Below, piece by piece: positions 1 to 7,988 of a stretch of 64,000 nt of DNA (the stretch's first letter is position 1; the number at the start of each line of letters is the position of its first letter). Origin of the DNA: Gleimia sp. 6138-11-ORH1. Lineage in GTDB: Bacteria > Actinomycetota > Actinomycetes > Actinomycetales > Actinomycetaceae. The translations under genes and the position numbers were made by a program. Location: contig NZ_JANUXV010000002.1 of NCBI RefSeq assembly GCF_024814355.1, positions 186,001 to 250,000 of the forward strand, given 5' to 3'. A model generated the notes under the pieces. That model was given only the letters and a program-made list of their open reading frames with translations. It was not told the origin of the DNA and ran no database searches.

Positions 1-810
1 TTCGATTTTTCTAAACTAAACGAAGCCGATACTAACGCTGAAACCGTAGAAAGCACCCCTGCAGCAGAAGAAACTGCCGCTTCCGGTGATAGTGCACCCA
101 CGGCAGAAACTCTAGTTATCGAAGAAGCCAGCCCAGTTGAAGCTGAAACTGAAGTTTCGCGGAAAGAAATTTTTGAACAGGCAAAGGCTGAAGCTGAAGA
201 AGCTGTTTCTGCTTGGAAACCACGGGAAGACGACGCTCCTGTATCAGACAATACGGCTGCCCTGGTGTTATCAAATACGTCTGTTCCCCTTGTAGTTCCT
301 TCCCGTTTAGGAGCACGCCTTTGGTCTTTCTTCATGACGTTGCTGGGAGCACCAGTTGTTTGGTACCTACTTTCTGATGGAGCGGCCCGCTTCACTTTAA
401 GTGAAAACAGCCCTTACCAAACTGGGGTTTTAAATGTGGGCGCACTGGTCGAATTCGGTGCTGGCGTAATCCTGGCGGTAGTTATCTTAGGTTTCTTAGT
501 GCGTTCTTCTTTGGGGGCACTATTTACCGGCCTGGTTCTTCTGACGATCGGCACAGTTTTCATTGCTATCCCCGGGCTTACTAAAGATTTCTTAGCTCCT
601 GCAATCCAATGGCTGAAAGATTGGAATGACTTCGGTGCAAACGTAGCTCACCACATTAACTGGACCGGCTACACCGGCGCTATTTTCCTAGCTGGCCTGA
701 TGCTCTTTGTAATGGGGATTGTAGCGATTCTAGCGCGCCGTGATGGACGTAAAGAAACTGAAATTCGTAATCAGATTGAACGTTACGCTCCGCAGACGGC
801 AAAGAAATAA
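1..810 (+). CDS. Integral membrane protein, 5' end outside the window
   Basis: The reading frame is open from the first base, so an internal GTG at 265 is not the start and the gene begins upstream. The visible 269 residues have two parts. Residues 1-100 are acidic and rich in Ala, Glu and Thr with no hydrophobic stretch, probably a cytoplasmic tail. Residues 105-246 contain four hydrophobic segments (about 105-123, 148-167, 171-193 and 225-246). The protein ends with a basic tail, typical of a cytoplasmic C-terminus. I do not recognise a family and assign no function. It is convergent with nth, and a 16-bp hairpin follows at 850-883. Confidence 0.75.
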   Translation, partial: FDFSKLNEADTNAETVESTPAAEETAASGDSAPTAETLVIEEASPVEAETEVSRKEIFEQAKAEAEEAVSAWKPREDDAPVSDNTAALVLSNTSVPLVVPSRLGARLWSFFMTLLGAPVVWYLLSDGAARFTLSENSPYQTGVLNVGALVEFGAGVILAVVILGFLVRSSLGALFTGLVLLTIGTVFIAIPGLTKDFLAPAIQWLKDWNDFGANVAHHINWTGYTGAIFLAGLMLFVMGIVAILARRDGRKETEIRNQIERYAPQTAKK

Positions 811-849
811 CTTCAATCTGCATAGCTAAGTTAAGCATTTAGCAACTTT

Positions 850-883
850 TTGGGGGGGATGAACTTTAGTTCATCCCCCCCAA
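850..883. terminator. Bidirectional hairpin between convergent genes
   Basis: A perfect 16-bp stem (850-865 with 868-883) with a two-base loop contains runs of seven G and seven C. It lies between the membrane protein and nth, which are convergent, and probably ends both transcripts. There is no long T-tract. Confidence 0.75.
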
Positions 884-950
884 CTTTAGCTCCGATTACA
901 CACACCCAACCGCCCAACTTTTTGTAGATTTTAAAAATTAGATTGGGCTT

Positions 951-1616
951 TTAGTGGGTTTCTTCGCTGGGGCAGATATCTGCCAGCGGGCATTTGCCGC
1001 ACTGCGGGGTGCGCGCGTGGCAAATATTGCGTCCGTGTTCAATCATTCGGTGACAGAGTATGGTCCAATCATAGTTGGGCAATAAAGCGGCGATATCTTT
1101 TTCTATTGCCAAAGGTGTTTTTGCCTGACTCCATCCTAATCTGGTGGCGACTCGCCCCACGTGAGTATCGACAGTTATCGCAGGAATTCCAAAAGCGTTC
1201 CCTAAGACTACGTGAGCTGTTTTTCGCCCTACTCCCGGCAAGGTTTCTAATGCGGCGCGATCAACTGGTATTTCTGTCCCAAAGTTTACTACCAGCGCGT
1301 GAGATAACTCTTTGAGTTGTTGAGCCCGTTTATTTTGGAATCCTAAGACTCTGGTAATCCGCGCTAATTCTTCTATCGGCGCTGCCGCCATTGCTTCACT
1401 GGTGGGGTATTTGGCAAAAAGTTCGGGAGTTACTGTGTTTACTCTTTTATCGGTAGTTTGCGCACTTAAAACGGTGGCTACCAAAAGCTCAAAGGGGTTG
1501 CGGTATTCTAAGGCGCAGTGTGCATCTGGGTAGGTTTGTGCCAGCAGTTCAGCACCAAGGGCGGCGAGTTTCTGCTGTGCAGTCGCCGTAGTTCTTGAAG
1601 ATTTTTTAGCTACCAT
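951..1616 (-). CDS. nth: Endonuclease III
   Basis: DNA glycosylase/AP lyase of base excision repair that removes oxidised pyrimidines and cleaves the abasic site. The 221-residue protein shows the helix-hairpin-helix LPGVGRKTA with catalytic Lys132, the catalytic Asp150 in VDTHV, and a C-terminal [4Fe-4S] cluster motif C199-x6-C206-x2-C209-x5-C215. The length is normal for the family. It is divergent from crp across about 200 bp, the same pairing as Rv3674c and Rv3676 in Mycobacterium tuberculosis. The ATG at 1614-1616 fits the basic N-terminus common in actinobacterial homologues. Confidence 0.95.
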   Translation of the reverse strand: MVAKKSSRTTATAQQKLAALGAELLAQTYPDAHCALEYRNPFELLVATVLSAQTTDKRVNTVTPELFAKYPTSEAMAAAPIEELARITRVLGFQNKRAQQLKELSHALVVNFGTEIPVDRAALETLPGVGRKTAHVVLGNAFGIPAITVDTHVGRVATRLGWSQAKTPLAIEKDIAALLPNYDWTILCHRMIEHGRNICHARTPQCGKCPLADICPSEETH

Positions 1617-1739
1617 GTTTTTTCTCTTCTGAGATTTGTCTCTTGTGCTGAGAGTTTCAGCTGGTTATAAAGCAATTTTCGGTAATTTTGGTTCGGAATG
1701 CGTAATTTTGTCCAAAAGTTCGCTAAGCTGGTGAGTGGT

Positions 1740-1756
1740 ATCACAAGTTATGTGAT
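1740..1756. promoter_or_regulatory. Possible Crp-family operator upstream of crp
   Basis: The inverted repeat ATCACA-N5-TGTGAT lies about 70 bp upstream of the crp GTG, in the nth/crp divergent region. It contains the half-site TGTGA, but its order is outward compared with the usual TGTGA-N6-TCACA Crp/GlxR site. Autoregulation is only a suggestion. Confidence 0.3.
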
Positions 1757-1823
1757 TTTGTTGCCCTGCTTTTAGAAGTGGCAACTTAGCATATTTTAGT
1801 AGTAAGTAGAGATTGAGGTTATC

Positions 1824-2501
1824 GTGGAAGGCAATTACATTAGCCAAGTTCCTCTTTTTGAAGGTTTGGATGAGGAACAACAAGCATCTCTTCACGCCAA
1901 AATGGGACATAGCACCCTGCGTCGCGGTGAAGTTCTTTTTGAAGAGGGCGATCCAGGAACCCGCCTTTACATCATTACTGAAGGAAAGATTAAGCTGGGC
2001 CATACTTCTCCCGATGGCCGCGAGAATCTGCTTGCAGTATTGGGGCCGGGAGAAATTATTGGTGAATTGACGCTTTTCGATCCAGGGCCGCGTTCAACTA
2101 CTGCCACTGCCGTTTCCCCAGTTACCTTGCTGTACTTAGATCACGCTGATTTGGTGACTACTTTGTACAACAATCCTTCGATGAGTAAGCATATGCTTCG
2201 CGCTTTGGCTCGTCGTATGCGTCGTACTAACGAGTCTTTAGCTGATTTGGTGTTCTCTGATGTTCCCGGTCGTGTAGCAAAAGCCCTGTTGGATTTGGCA
2301 GATCGGTTTGGCACTCAAACTGATGCGGGAATTCACGTTCCGCATGATTTAACTCAAGAGGAGTTGGCTCAGTTGGTGGGTGCTTCGCGTGAGACGGTAA
2401 ATAAGTCTTTAGCTGATTTCGTTTCTCGTCGTTGGATTCAGTTGGAAGGCCGTGCAGTTACCTTGCTGGACGTGGATCGTTTGGCTCGGCGGGCACGCTA
2501 G
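1824..2501 (+). CDS. crp: Crp/GlxR-type cyclic nucleotide-responsive regulator
   Basis: Global transcription factor of the Crp/Fnr family. Residues 1-115 are the cyclic nucleotide-binding beta-roll, with the phosphate-binding-cassette region GEL-x6-PRST (GELTLFDPGPRST). Residues 140-215 hold the winged helix-turn-helix, with the recognition region GASRETVNKSLADF. The end, LARRAR, and most of the protein match my memory of Rv3676 (Crp) and corynebacterial GlxR. The start is GTG at 1824, preceded by a TTGAGG-like ribosome site; an ATG 11 bases earlier is in another frame. A strong hairpin at 2515-2558 follows. It probably binds cAMP and controls many genes outside the window. Confidence 0.93.
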   Translation: MEGNYISQVPLFEGLDEEQQASLHAKMGHSTLRRGEVLFEEGDPGTRLYIITEGKIKLGHTSPDGRENLLAVLGPGEIIGELTLFDPGPRSTTATAVSPVTLLYLDHADLVTTLYNNPSMSKHMLRALARRMRRTNESLADLVFSDVPGRVAKALLDLADRFGTQTDAGIHVPHDLTQEELAQLVGASRETVNKSLADFVSRRWIQLEGRAVTLLDVDRLARRAR

Positions 2502-2514
2502 TTCTGTTTTCTTT

Positions 2515-2558
2515 CCGAGGGCGGTTGGCTGAACTTTTTGTTTGCTAACCGCCCTCGG
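2515..2558 (+). terminator. Terminator of crp built from an inverted pair of the CGAGGGCG octamer
   Basis: A 15-bp stem (2515-2529 with 2544-2558, one G-T pair) is followed by TTTTT. Each arm begins or ends with CCGAGGGCGG, the dispersed octamer found throughout the window. Confidence 0.9.
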
Positions 2559-2647
2559 TTTTTGTGTTTTTTAGATTTATTTAAGTTGTTTGTAGCCGCG
2601 TTAGTTGTTTGCACGTCGTTTAGCTGTTGTAGTGGTAGGAAGCATAA

Positions 2648-2685
2648 AAATATCGCATACGAAAGCGCTTTCGTATGCGATATTT
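2648..2685 (-). terminator. Perfect 38-bp palindrome downstream of the DUF4177 gene
   Basis: Arms 2648-2666 and 2667-2685 are perfect 19-base reverse complements without a loop, with A-rich and T-rich outer edges. It lies 9 bases beyond the stop of the small minus-strand gene and is most simply its terminator. Confidence 0.75.
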
Positions 2686-2694
2686 GTTTAGCTG

Positions 2695-2856
2695 TTATTC
2701 AGCGATTGGACGTTTCATGTAGGCTACCAGGTTGTCTGGGTTAGTTGGTGAAGGTACTACCTGTACCAGTTCCCAGCCGTCTTGACCCCATTGATCTAAA
2801 ATCGCTTTAGTTACGTGTACCAGCAACGGTACTGTTGCGTATTCCCATTTTTGCAT
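2695..2856 (-). CDS. DUF4177 family small protein
   Basis: A 53-residue protein beginning MQKWEYATVPLLVHVTKAIL, with DQWGQDGWELV in the middle and AYMKRP near the end. This is the compact DUF4177 form found in most actinobacteria beside crp and whiB. Its function is unknown to me; the fold is predicted to be small alpha-beta. It starts with ATG at 2854-2856 and stops at 2695-2697. The conserved position between crp and whiB/ponA supports it as a real gene despite its size. It lies 40 bp downstream of whiB and may be co-transcribed with it. Confidence 0.88.
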   Translation of the reverse strand: MQKWEYATVPLLVHVTKAILDQWGQDGWELVQVVPSPTNPDNLVAYMKRPIAE

Positions 2857-2896
2857 AGTTTTAGTTTAATCTACTTTAGGAATTCTGCCAGTTTTA

Positions 2897-3238
2897 TTAG
2901 GCTCTAACGCGAGCGAGAACGTGTGGGATACGTGGTTCTCTGATTTCTAAAGCTAGTGGTTCTTCTGATTCTGTTAGCCATAGCCACCAGTTTTCTACGT
3001 CGGTGTAGTGTTTGAGCATGGCGCGTCTTTCTCTTTCGGTGAGTCCTCCCCAGACGCCGAAACGTACTTCGGATTCGAGGGCGTCAGCTAAACATTCCAG
3101 ACGAACTTCACAGCTCATGCAGATGGAGCGAACTTGTCGTTGTTCTGCCCCTTGTACGAAAAGTGCGTCGGGTTTGTTTTGTGCGCAGAGTGCGCGCGCT
3201 GCCCAGCTTTGATCTGGATCTGCATTTGTGAAGCTCAT
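2897..3238 (-). CDS. WhiB-family iron-sulfur regulator (WhiB4-like)
   Basis: WhiB proteins carry a [4Fe-4S] cluster, sense redox or nitric oxide, and regulate transcription. The 113-residue protein has the four cluster cysteines C18, C40, C43 and C49 (CxxCx5C) and the family turn GVWGGLTERERR. The sequence between them (ALFVQGAEQRQVRSIC) resembles WhiB4. It is divergent from a class A PBP, as whiB4 (Rv3681c) is from ponA2 (Rv3682). The C-terminal 30 residues extend beyond the core and are poorly conserved. The WhiB class is strong; the WhiB4 assignment rests on similarity and position. Confidence 0.92.
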   Translation of the reverse strand: MSFTNADPDQSWAARALCAQNKPDALFVQGAEQRQVRSICMSCEVRLECLADALESEVRFGVWGGLTERERRAMLKHYTDVENWWLWLTESEEPLALEIREPRIPHVLARVRA

Positions 3239-3409
3239 GTTTACCCCGTTGTTAACTAGCTAAAATTAAAATGCTTATATCTGTGACGATACACACATAC
3301 GCCCTAAAAAGCCAATTGAAAAGGATAATTTCAGGATTCTCTCAGCAACTTTAAGGGTACTTTCAGTTTCTTCAGGTGTTTTATAAGAAAAAACCAGTAA
3401 TCTAGTATT

Positions 3410-5575
3410 ATGTCGAAATCTAGCCATCGCAAAGTTCAGAAGAAACAGTACCTGACACTCATCGGTGCTTTTATAACTACCTCTGTGCTCTCAGGAATAG
3501 TAGCCGCTGGAATCGTTGCCCCCGCTGCCGCAGTAGTCGGAGTAACTGCAACCACCGCCCCGGAAGTTTTTGATAGCCTCCCCGCTGAATTTGAAGTGCT
3601 CCCACCTTCCGAAAAATCTACCATTCTCACTGCTGATGGAAAACTAATCGCCTCTTTCTACGCAGAAAACCGCATCGTTGTTCCCCTGGAAAACATCTCT
3701 GAAAACCTCCAAAAAGCAATCGTCGCGATTGAAGACAAACGCTTCTACGACCATAAGGGAATCGACCCTGACGGAATGGCTCGCGCTCTGGTGAATAACT
3801 TACAGAATCGTTCCACCCAGGGTGCTTCTACCCTCACACAACAGTTCGTGAAGAACACGCTTTTAGAAAACGGGTTACAAAAAGGTGACCAGAACCTAAT
3901 CGACGAGGCAACTGAACAGACGCTAACTCGTAAACTCAAAGAACTGCGTTACGCCTTAGCTTTAGAACAGAAGTTGGACAAAAAACAGATTCTGGCTGGC
4001 TACTTAAATATCGCTCCCTTTGGACCTAACGTTTACGGAGCAGAAGCATCTTCTCAACGCTACTTCTCTCACTCTGCTACAGAGCTTTCCATCAGCGAAG
4101 CTGCACTTTTAGCGGGCCTAGTTAAATCCCCGGTTGAATATGACCCCCTCACTAACCCCGAAGCAGCTCAACAGCGACGCGACATTGTGCTTGATGAAAT
4201 GCTCCGCCAAAATGTGATTACCGCTGAAGAACATGAAACCGCTAAGGGAACTGCGGTGGCTGACCTGCTCAAACCAAACCTGAAACCGCAAGGCTGTGGC
4301 GGTGCGGGTATCTACGCTTACTTCTGCGAGTACGTGATCCAAGATCTGCTTCGCAGCGACCAGCTGGGAGACACTATTGATGAGCGCCGCAGAAATCTTC
4401 AGCGCGGTGGCTACACCATTAAAACTACTATTGACTCACGTTTAGAAAACTTAGCTTACGAATCTGTCACTAACCGTGTTCCCGTGAACTTCCCTGATGA
4501 CATTAAAGCCGTCATCGTTTCAACTGACCCACGTAATGGCCATATCAAAGCTATGGCACAAAATACGATTTACGAACCACCTAATGAAACCAACCCCGGC
4601 GCAACCTTTAACTCCCTTGCGGTGGGAAGAGAGCACGGCGGACAAAACGGTTTCGTTGCCGCTTCTACGTTAAAGCCCTTTACTCTCCTAGAGTTCTTCC
4701 GCAAAGGACATAGTGCCTGGGAACTTACCGGCGGGCGTAGTAAACAGTTCCGGTTCAACGAATTTAAAGCCTGCGGACAACCTCTCCAAAGCTCTGAAAT
4801 TTGGGACGTGAACGAAGCCGGTTCCAAACCAGGTTCCTACAACGCGATTGGCGCTACCGTGAACTCAGTGAACCGTTCTTTCGCACATATGGCTACCCAG
4901 TTAGACCTGTGTGACATCATGAACGGAATGCGTGATCTGGGGATTAAACAACAAAACGGAGAAGCACATAATCCGAATCACCCCTCAAATCTGATTAACG
5001 CGGTAGCTCCCCCCCTGCAAATGTCCGGAGCTTACGGTGCTTTTGCGAACTCTGGGATTGTCTGCGAACCAATGGCAATTACGGAAGTGCTCGACAGAGA
5101 TAAGAACCCGCTAGCGAAATTCGAACCCAAGTGCCGACAAGGAACTGACGAAGTTTCCGCTCGTAAGGTAACTACCGTATTAAACCGCACGGCAGCTTCC
5201 CCCTCATATTCAGCTGTACACATCGGGCGTCCTATCATTGCTAAGACCGGTACCGGTGAAGATAGCGCCAACCTATGGGTACTGGGCGGAACTCCGCAGT
5301 TAGTTACCGCCGCTTGGATTGGTCGTGAAGTTGAATCCTCTCGGACTCTTAACGGCATTACCCTTAATGGCGTTACCTATAATCCCGCTTACGGGATTAA
5401 CGTAACTGCTCCGATGTGGCAAAACTATATGCTCAAAGCCCATGAGGGCGTAGAGGTCTTGGACTTCCAATACGGCGATATTGGGCAGCCTCCAAAACCA
5501 AAGCCAGAAAAAGCTCAGAAACCTAAAGACGATAAGAAGTCAGATGAAAAGAAATCTGATGAGAAGAAACCGTAA
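3410..5575 (+). CDS. Class A penicillin-binding protein (PonA-type)
   Basis: Bifunctional peptidoglycan glycosyltransferase/transpeptidase anchored in the membrane. A transmembrane segment spans about residues 15-45. The glycosyltransferase domain has EDKRFYDHKG (catalytic Glu108) and QGASTLTQQFVKN. The transpeptidase domain has S419-TLK, S486-VN and K612-TG. The tail from about residue 695 is Lys/Asp/Glu-rich and there is no PASTA domain, unlike many mycobacterial PonA2 proteins. At 721 residues the length is normal for a form without PASTA. The 3' end overlaps the following metallophosphoesterase start, so the two are probably translationally coupled. It lies divergent from whiB, matching Rv3681c-Rv3682. 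Confidence 0.95.
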   Translation: MSKSSHRKVQKKQYLTLIGAFITTSVLSGIVAAGIVAPAAAVVGVTATTAPEVFDSLPAEFEVLPPSEKSTILTADGKLIASFYAENRIVVPLENISENLQKAIVAIEDKRFYDHKGIDPDGMARALVNNLQNRSTQGASTLTQQFVKNTLLENGLQKGDQNLIDEATEQTLTRKLKELRYALALEQKLDKKQILAGYLNIAPFGPNVYGAEASSQRYFSHSATELSISEAALLAGLVKSPVEYDPLTNPEAAQQRRDIVLDEMLRQNVITAEEHETAKGTAVADLLKPNLKPQGCGGAGIYAYFCEYVIQDLLRSDQLGDTIDERRRNLQRGGYTIKTTIDSRLENLAYESVTNRVPVNFPDDIKAVIVSTDPRNGHIKAMAQNTIYEPPNETNPGATFNSLAVGREHGGQNGFVAASTLKPFTLLEFFRKGHSAWELTGGRSKQFRFNEFKACGQPLQSSEIWDVNEAGSKPGSYNAIGATVNSVNRSFAHMATQLDLCDIMNGMRDLGIKQQNGEAHNPNHPSNLINAVAPPLQMSGAYGAFANSGIVCEPMAITEVLDRDKNPLAKFEPKCRQGTDEVSARKVTTVLNRTAASPSYSAVHIGRPIIAKTGTGEDSANLWVLGGTPQLVTAAWIGREVESSRTLNGITLNGVTYNPAYGINVTAPMWQNYMLKAHEGVEVLDFQYGDIGQPPKPKPEKAQKPKDDKKSDEKKSDEKKP

Positions 5576-6488
5576 ACTTGTTCCTTGGCTTAAGCCCCTT
5601 GCTGGCTTGGCTGTAGCTGGTTTAGGGGCTTTAGCTTGGACGCAGTTGGAACGCCGGTGGCCCGCTCTGCGCGAGTACACCATCGAAGTTCCTGGTTTAA
5701 CTAATAGTTTCACCATTTTGCAAGTTGCTGACCCGCATTTTTACCCGGGGCAAGAATGGCTAGTGGCTTACTTTCATGAACTTGCCGAGTTGGACTTTGA
5801 TTTCGTCGTAGCAACTGGCGACAATTTTGGTTCTTTAGAAGCGTTAGAAATGGTTGAAGCTGCTTTTGAACCGCTGTTGAAGAAACCCGGCGCGTTTGTT
5901 TTTGGCTCTAACGATTACTATTCCCCGTTAAAGAAATCGTGGACACGCTACCTGCGGAAAAATTCGCAGCCGCTGCAAACTGAGCGGACTGTCCCCGATC
6001 TGCCGTGGGAACAACTGTGCACGCTCTTTACTTCTGCCGGCTGGATTAACGCTAATAATGCTTCCGGAGTAGTTAAACTCCCCGCTACCGAAGTAGAAAT
6101 TCGGGTGGTAGGAGTTGATGATCCGCATATTAAACGCGATCGTTTCCCAGCTGACTTCCCGCAGTTTTGGGAGCACCCAAACATTTTCAAACTGGGTTTA
6201 ACGCACGCTCCCTATCAGCGTATTTTAAATGAGTTTGCTGCTGCTAAAGCTGATCTGGTGTTAGCGGGTCACACGCATGGCGGACAGCTTGCACTTCCCT
6301 TTATCGGTGCTTTGGTTACTAACTGTGATTTACCGCGTCAGTTAGCTAAGGGACTTTTCCTTTGGAAGCAGGCTGCTCATTTGCTTCCAGTTCACGTTAG
6401 TGCCGGATTGGGAACGTCCCCTTTTGCGCCGGTTAGGTTCGCCTGTCGTCCGGAGGCAACTTTATTACATCTGATACCTGAGTCCTAA
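5559..6488 (+). CDS. Membrane-anchored metallophosphoesterase (Rv3683-like)
   Basis: Calcineurin-like phosphoesterase. After a basic N-terminus and hydrophobic segment (LAGLAVAGLGALAW) come the metal-binding motifs VADPHF, ATGDNFG, GSNDYY, GLTHAPY and GHTHGGQ. The GSND form replaces the commoner GNHE, as I remember for this actinobacterial subfamily. The start lies inside the ponA 3' end: ATG at 5559 or 5544 are both plausible and neither has a clear ribosome site, while the in-frame 5481 codon is too far in. The order ponA then phosphoesterase matches Rv3682-Rv3683. The substrate is unknown; an envelope lipid or UDP-sugar is possible. Confidence 0.88.
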   Translation: MRRNRKLVPWLKPLAGLAVAGLGALAWTQLERRWPALREYTIEVPGLTNSFTILQVADPHFYPGQEWLVAYFHELAELDFDFVVATGDNFGSLEALEMVEAAFEPLLKKPGAFVFGSNDYYSPLKKSWTRYLRKNSQPLQTERTVPDLPWEQLCTLFTSAGWINANNASGVVKLPATEVEIRVVGVDDPHIKRDRFPADFPQFWEHPNIFKLGLTHAPYQRILNEFAAAKADLVLAGHTHGGQLALPFIGALVTNCDLPRQLAKGLFLWKQAAHLLPVHVSAGLGTSPFAPVRFACRPEATLLHLIPES

Positions 6489-6526
6489 TCGTTTAGCAGC
6501 AACAGTGGTACACTTGTAAAGGCTTT

Positions 6527-6603
<77 letters not shown>

Positions 6604-6609
6604 CTATTT

Positions 6610-6686
6610 CCGAGGGCGTTTTGCAACCTTTATCGTAATCTGAATCGTAGTTCAGTTTTCAAGTTTAGGTTTGCGGACGCCCTCGG
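6610..6686 (+). terminator. Hairpin after tRNA-Pro with an inverted octamer pair
   Basis: CCGAGGGCGT at 6610-6619 pairs with ACGCCCTCGG at 6677-6686. The intervening 57 bases can pair partly (TTGCAACC with GGTTTGCG). The arms are copies of the dispersed octamer. Confidence 0.65.
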
Positions 6687-6803
6687 ATATTTTGTTTTCT
6701 CTTTAACTTCTTAACTGTTATTTCCCTGCCACCTGCTAAGTTGCCAAGTACAATGGAAGTACCTGGCTTGCCCAAGTCAGGTTGAGCGCAAGGAGGCGAT
6801 CAG

Positions 6804-7736
6804 ATGACTAAACGTACTATTTTAGTAGGGGTGGACGGTTCTTCCGAATCCTACAATGCAGTGGATTGGGCGGGTGCTTATGCACAGCATTACGGTGCTT
6901 CAGTACACGTGATTTGCACCTATGGGCTAGCTTCTTACACTTCTCCTTCCTTAGAACCTGGCTACGCGACTCTCAATGACGAGCAGCTCAGAGAAGCTGC
7001 TGAGCGTGCTGTAGCTGAAGGAGTAAGCCGACTACGCCCATTTAATGTTCCTGTTACCAGCTCCGTCGAAATTGGAGATGCTGCCGGGGTGTTGGTGGGA
7101 CATTCCAGAGAAGTCGATATGGTAGTGGTTGGCTCTCGTGGGGGTGGCTCATTCCTAGACCGACTTTTAGGTTCCGTTTCAGCATCTCTACCAGTACATG
7201 CTGACTGTCCAGTAGTGGTTGTTCCAGAGCTTCTCACCGGCACTCCCTTTATGCCGTTGCGGCGGATTGTGGTGGGGGCTGACGGTTCCGAAGTTTCCAC
7301 TAACGCGCTTCAAGCTGCAGTTGATGAAGCGATTAGCTGGGACGCTGAGCTAAGCGCAGTTTCTGCCCTGCCCTATTCCACCGGAGCTGGCATGTTCGCT
7401 TGGATGTTAGCAGCCGCAGACCGTGCTCTGTTACTTGATGAAATGCGAGCGGGGTTAGATAAGGCAATCACGGAAGCTCTGAAGGGAAGAGAGCTAAAAG
7501 TGAAGAAGCTGGTCATGGATGGTTCCCCCGCTGAGTTACTTACTGAGTTTTCAACTGCGGTTGATTTAATCGTCGTTGGGAACCGAGGGCGAAGCGGTAT
7601 TCAAGGGATTATTTTAGGTTCCACCTCGCAAACTGTTTTAGAACACTCCACCTGTCCGGTAATGGTAGTTTCGTCTCGTAAACATGCTCGCACTGACGCT
7701 ACCGATCCGGCGCAACCAAAGTGGGAACGCCGCTAA
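6804..7736 (+). CDS. Universal stress protein, two UspA domains
   Basis: A 310-residue cytoplasmic protein made of two tandem UspA domains (about 1-145 and 153-295). Each starts with a hydrophobic strand (TILVGVDGSSES; RIVVGADGSEVS) and ends with an ATP-binding-type loop G-x2-G-x9-G(S): GSRGGGSFLDRLLGS and GNRGRSGIQGIILGS. Such proteins bind ATP and accumulate under stress or slow growth. The ATG at 6804 has a strong AAGGAGG site. The gene stands alone between two tRNAs. One copy of the dispersed octamer lies in the second loop at 7584-7591. Confidence 0.93.
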   Translation: MTKRTILVGVDGSSESYNAVDWAGAYAQHYGASVHVICTYGLASYTSPSLEPGYATLNDEQLREAAERAVAEGVSRLRPFNVPVTSSVEIGDAAGVLVGHSREVDMVVVGSRGGGSFLDRLLGSVSASLPVHADCPVVVVPELLTGTPFMPLRRIVVGADGSEVSTNALQAAVDEAISWDAELSAVSALPYSTGAGMFAWMLAAADRALLLDEMRAGLDKAITEALKGRELKVKKLVMDGSPAELLTEFSTAVDLIVVGNRGRSGIQGIILGSTSQTVLEHSTCPVMVVSSRKHARTDATDPAQPKWERR

Positions 7737-7759
7737 GTTGAGCTTGTTTTAGAGCTTTA

Positions 7760-7810
7760 TAAGCGAAGTTTCCGGCAGAAACATTCAATACTTGCCGGAA
7801 ACTTCGCTTA
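7760..7810 (+). terminator. Terminator of the universal stress gene
   Basis: Perfect 18-bp arms (7760-7777 and 7793-7810) with a 15-base loop lie 23 bp after the stop codon. No T-run follows. Confidence 0.75.
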
Positions 7811-7887
7811 CTGGTTGAGGTTATCGGCGCGTTGCCTGCACCTGCTATACTGGAAAACGACTTTTCTAGTTTTAGGAAAGTTAGATT

Positions 7888-7960
7888 GCCCTCGTAGCTC
7901 AGGGGATAGAGCACCGCTCTCCTAAAGCGGGTGTCGGACGTTCGAATCGTCTCGGGGGCA
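7888..7960 (+). tRNA. tRNA-Arg (anticodon CCT)
   Basis: The acceptor stem GCCCTCG/CGGGGGC (one U-G pair) and anticodon stem CCGCT/AGCGG with loop CTCCTAA give anticodon CCT. The T-arm contains GTTCGAATC. CCA is not encoded. Confidence 0.96.
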
Positions 7961-7988
7961 CTTTCTAAATTTCGGTTGGTGAAGGACG

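Noticed and set aside
265-810. Internal GTG at 265 as the start of the first gene
   Set aside because: The frame is open without a stop back to base 1 and encodes a typical acidic tail, so the start lies outside the window.
1665-2003. Minus-strand frame covering the start of crp
   Set aside because: It is a shadow of crp and covers the nth/crp promoter region; its composition is unlike a protein.
2538-2744. Open frame of 68 codons after crp
   Set aside because: It begins inside the crp terminator, crosses the 38-bp palindrome and overlaps the DUF4177 gene on the other strand; no ribosome site.
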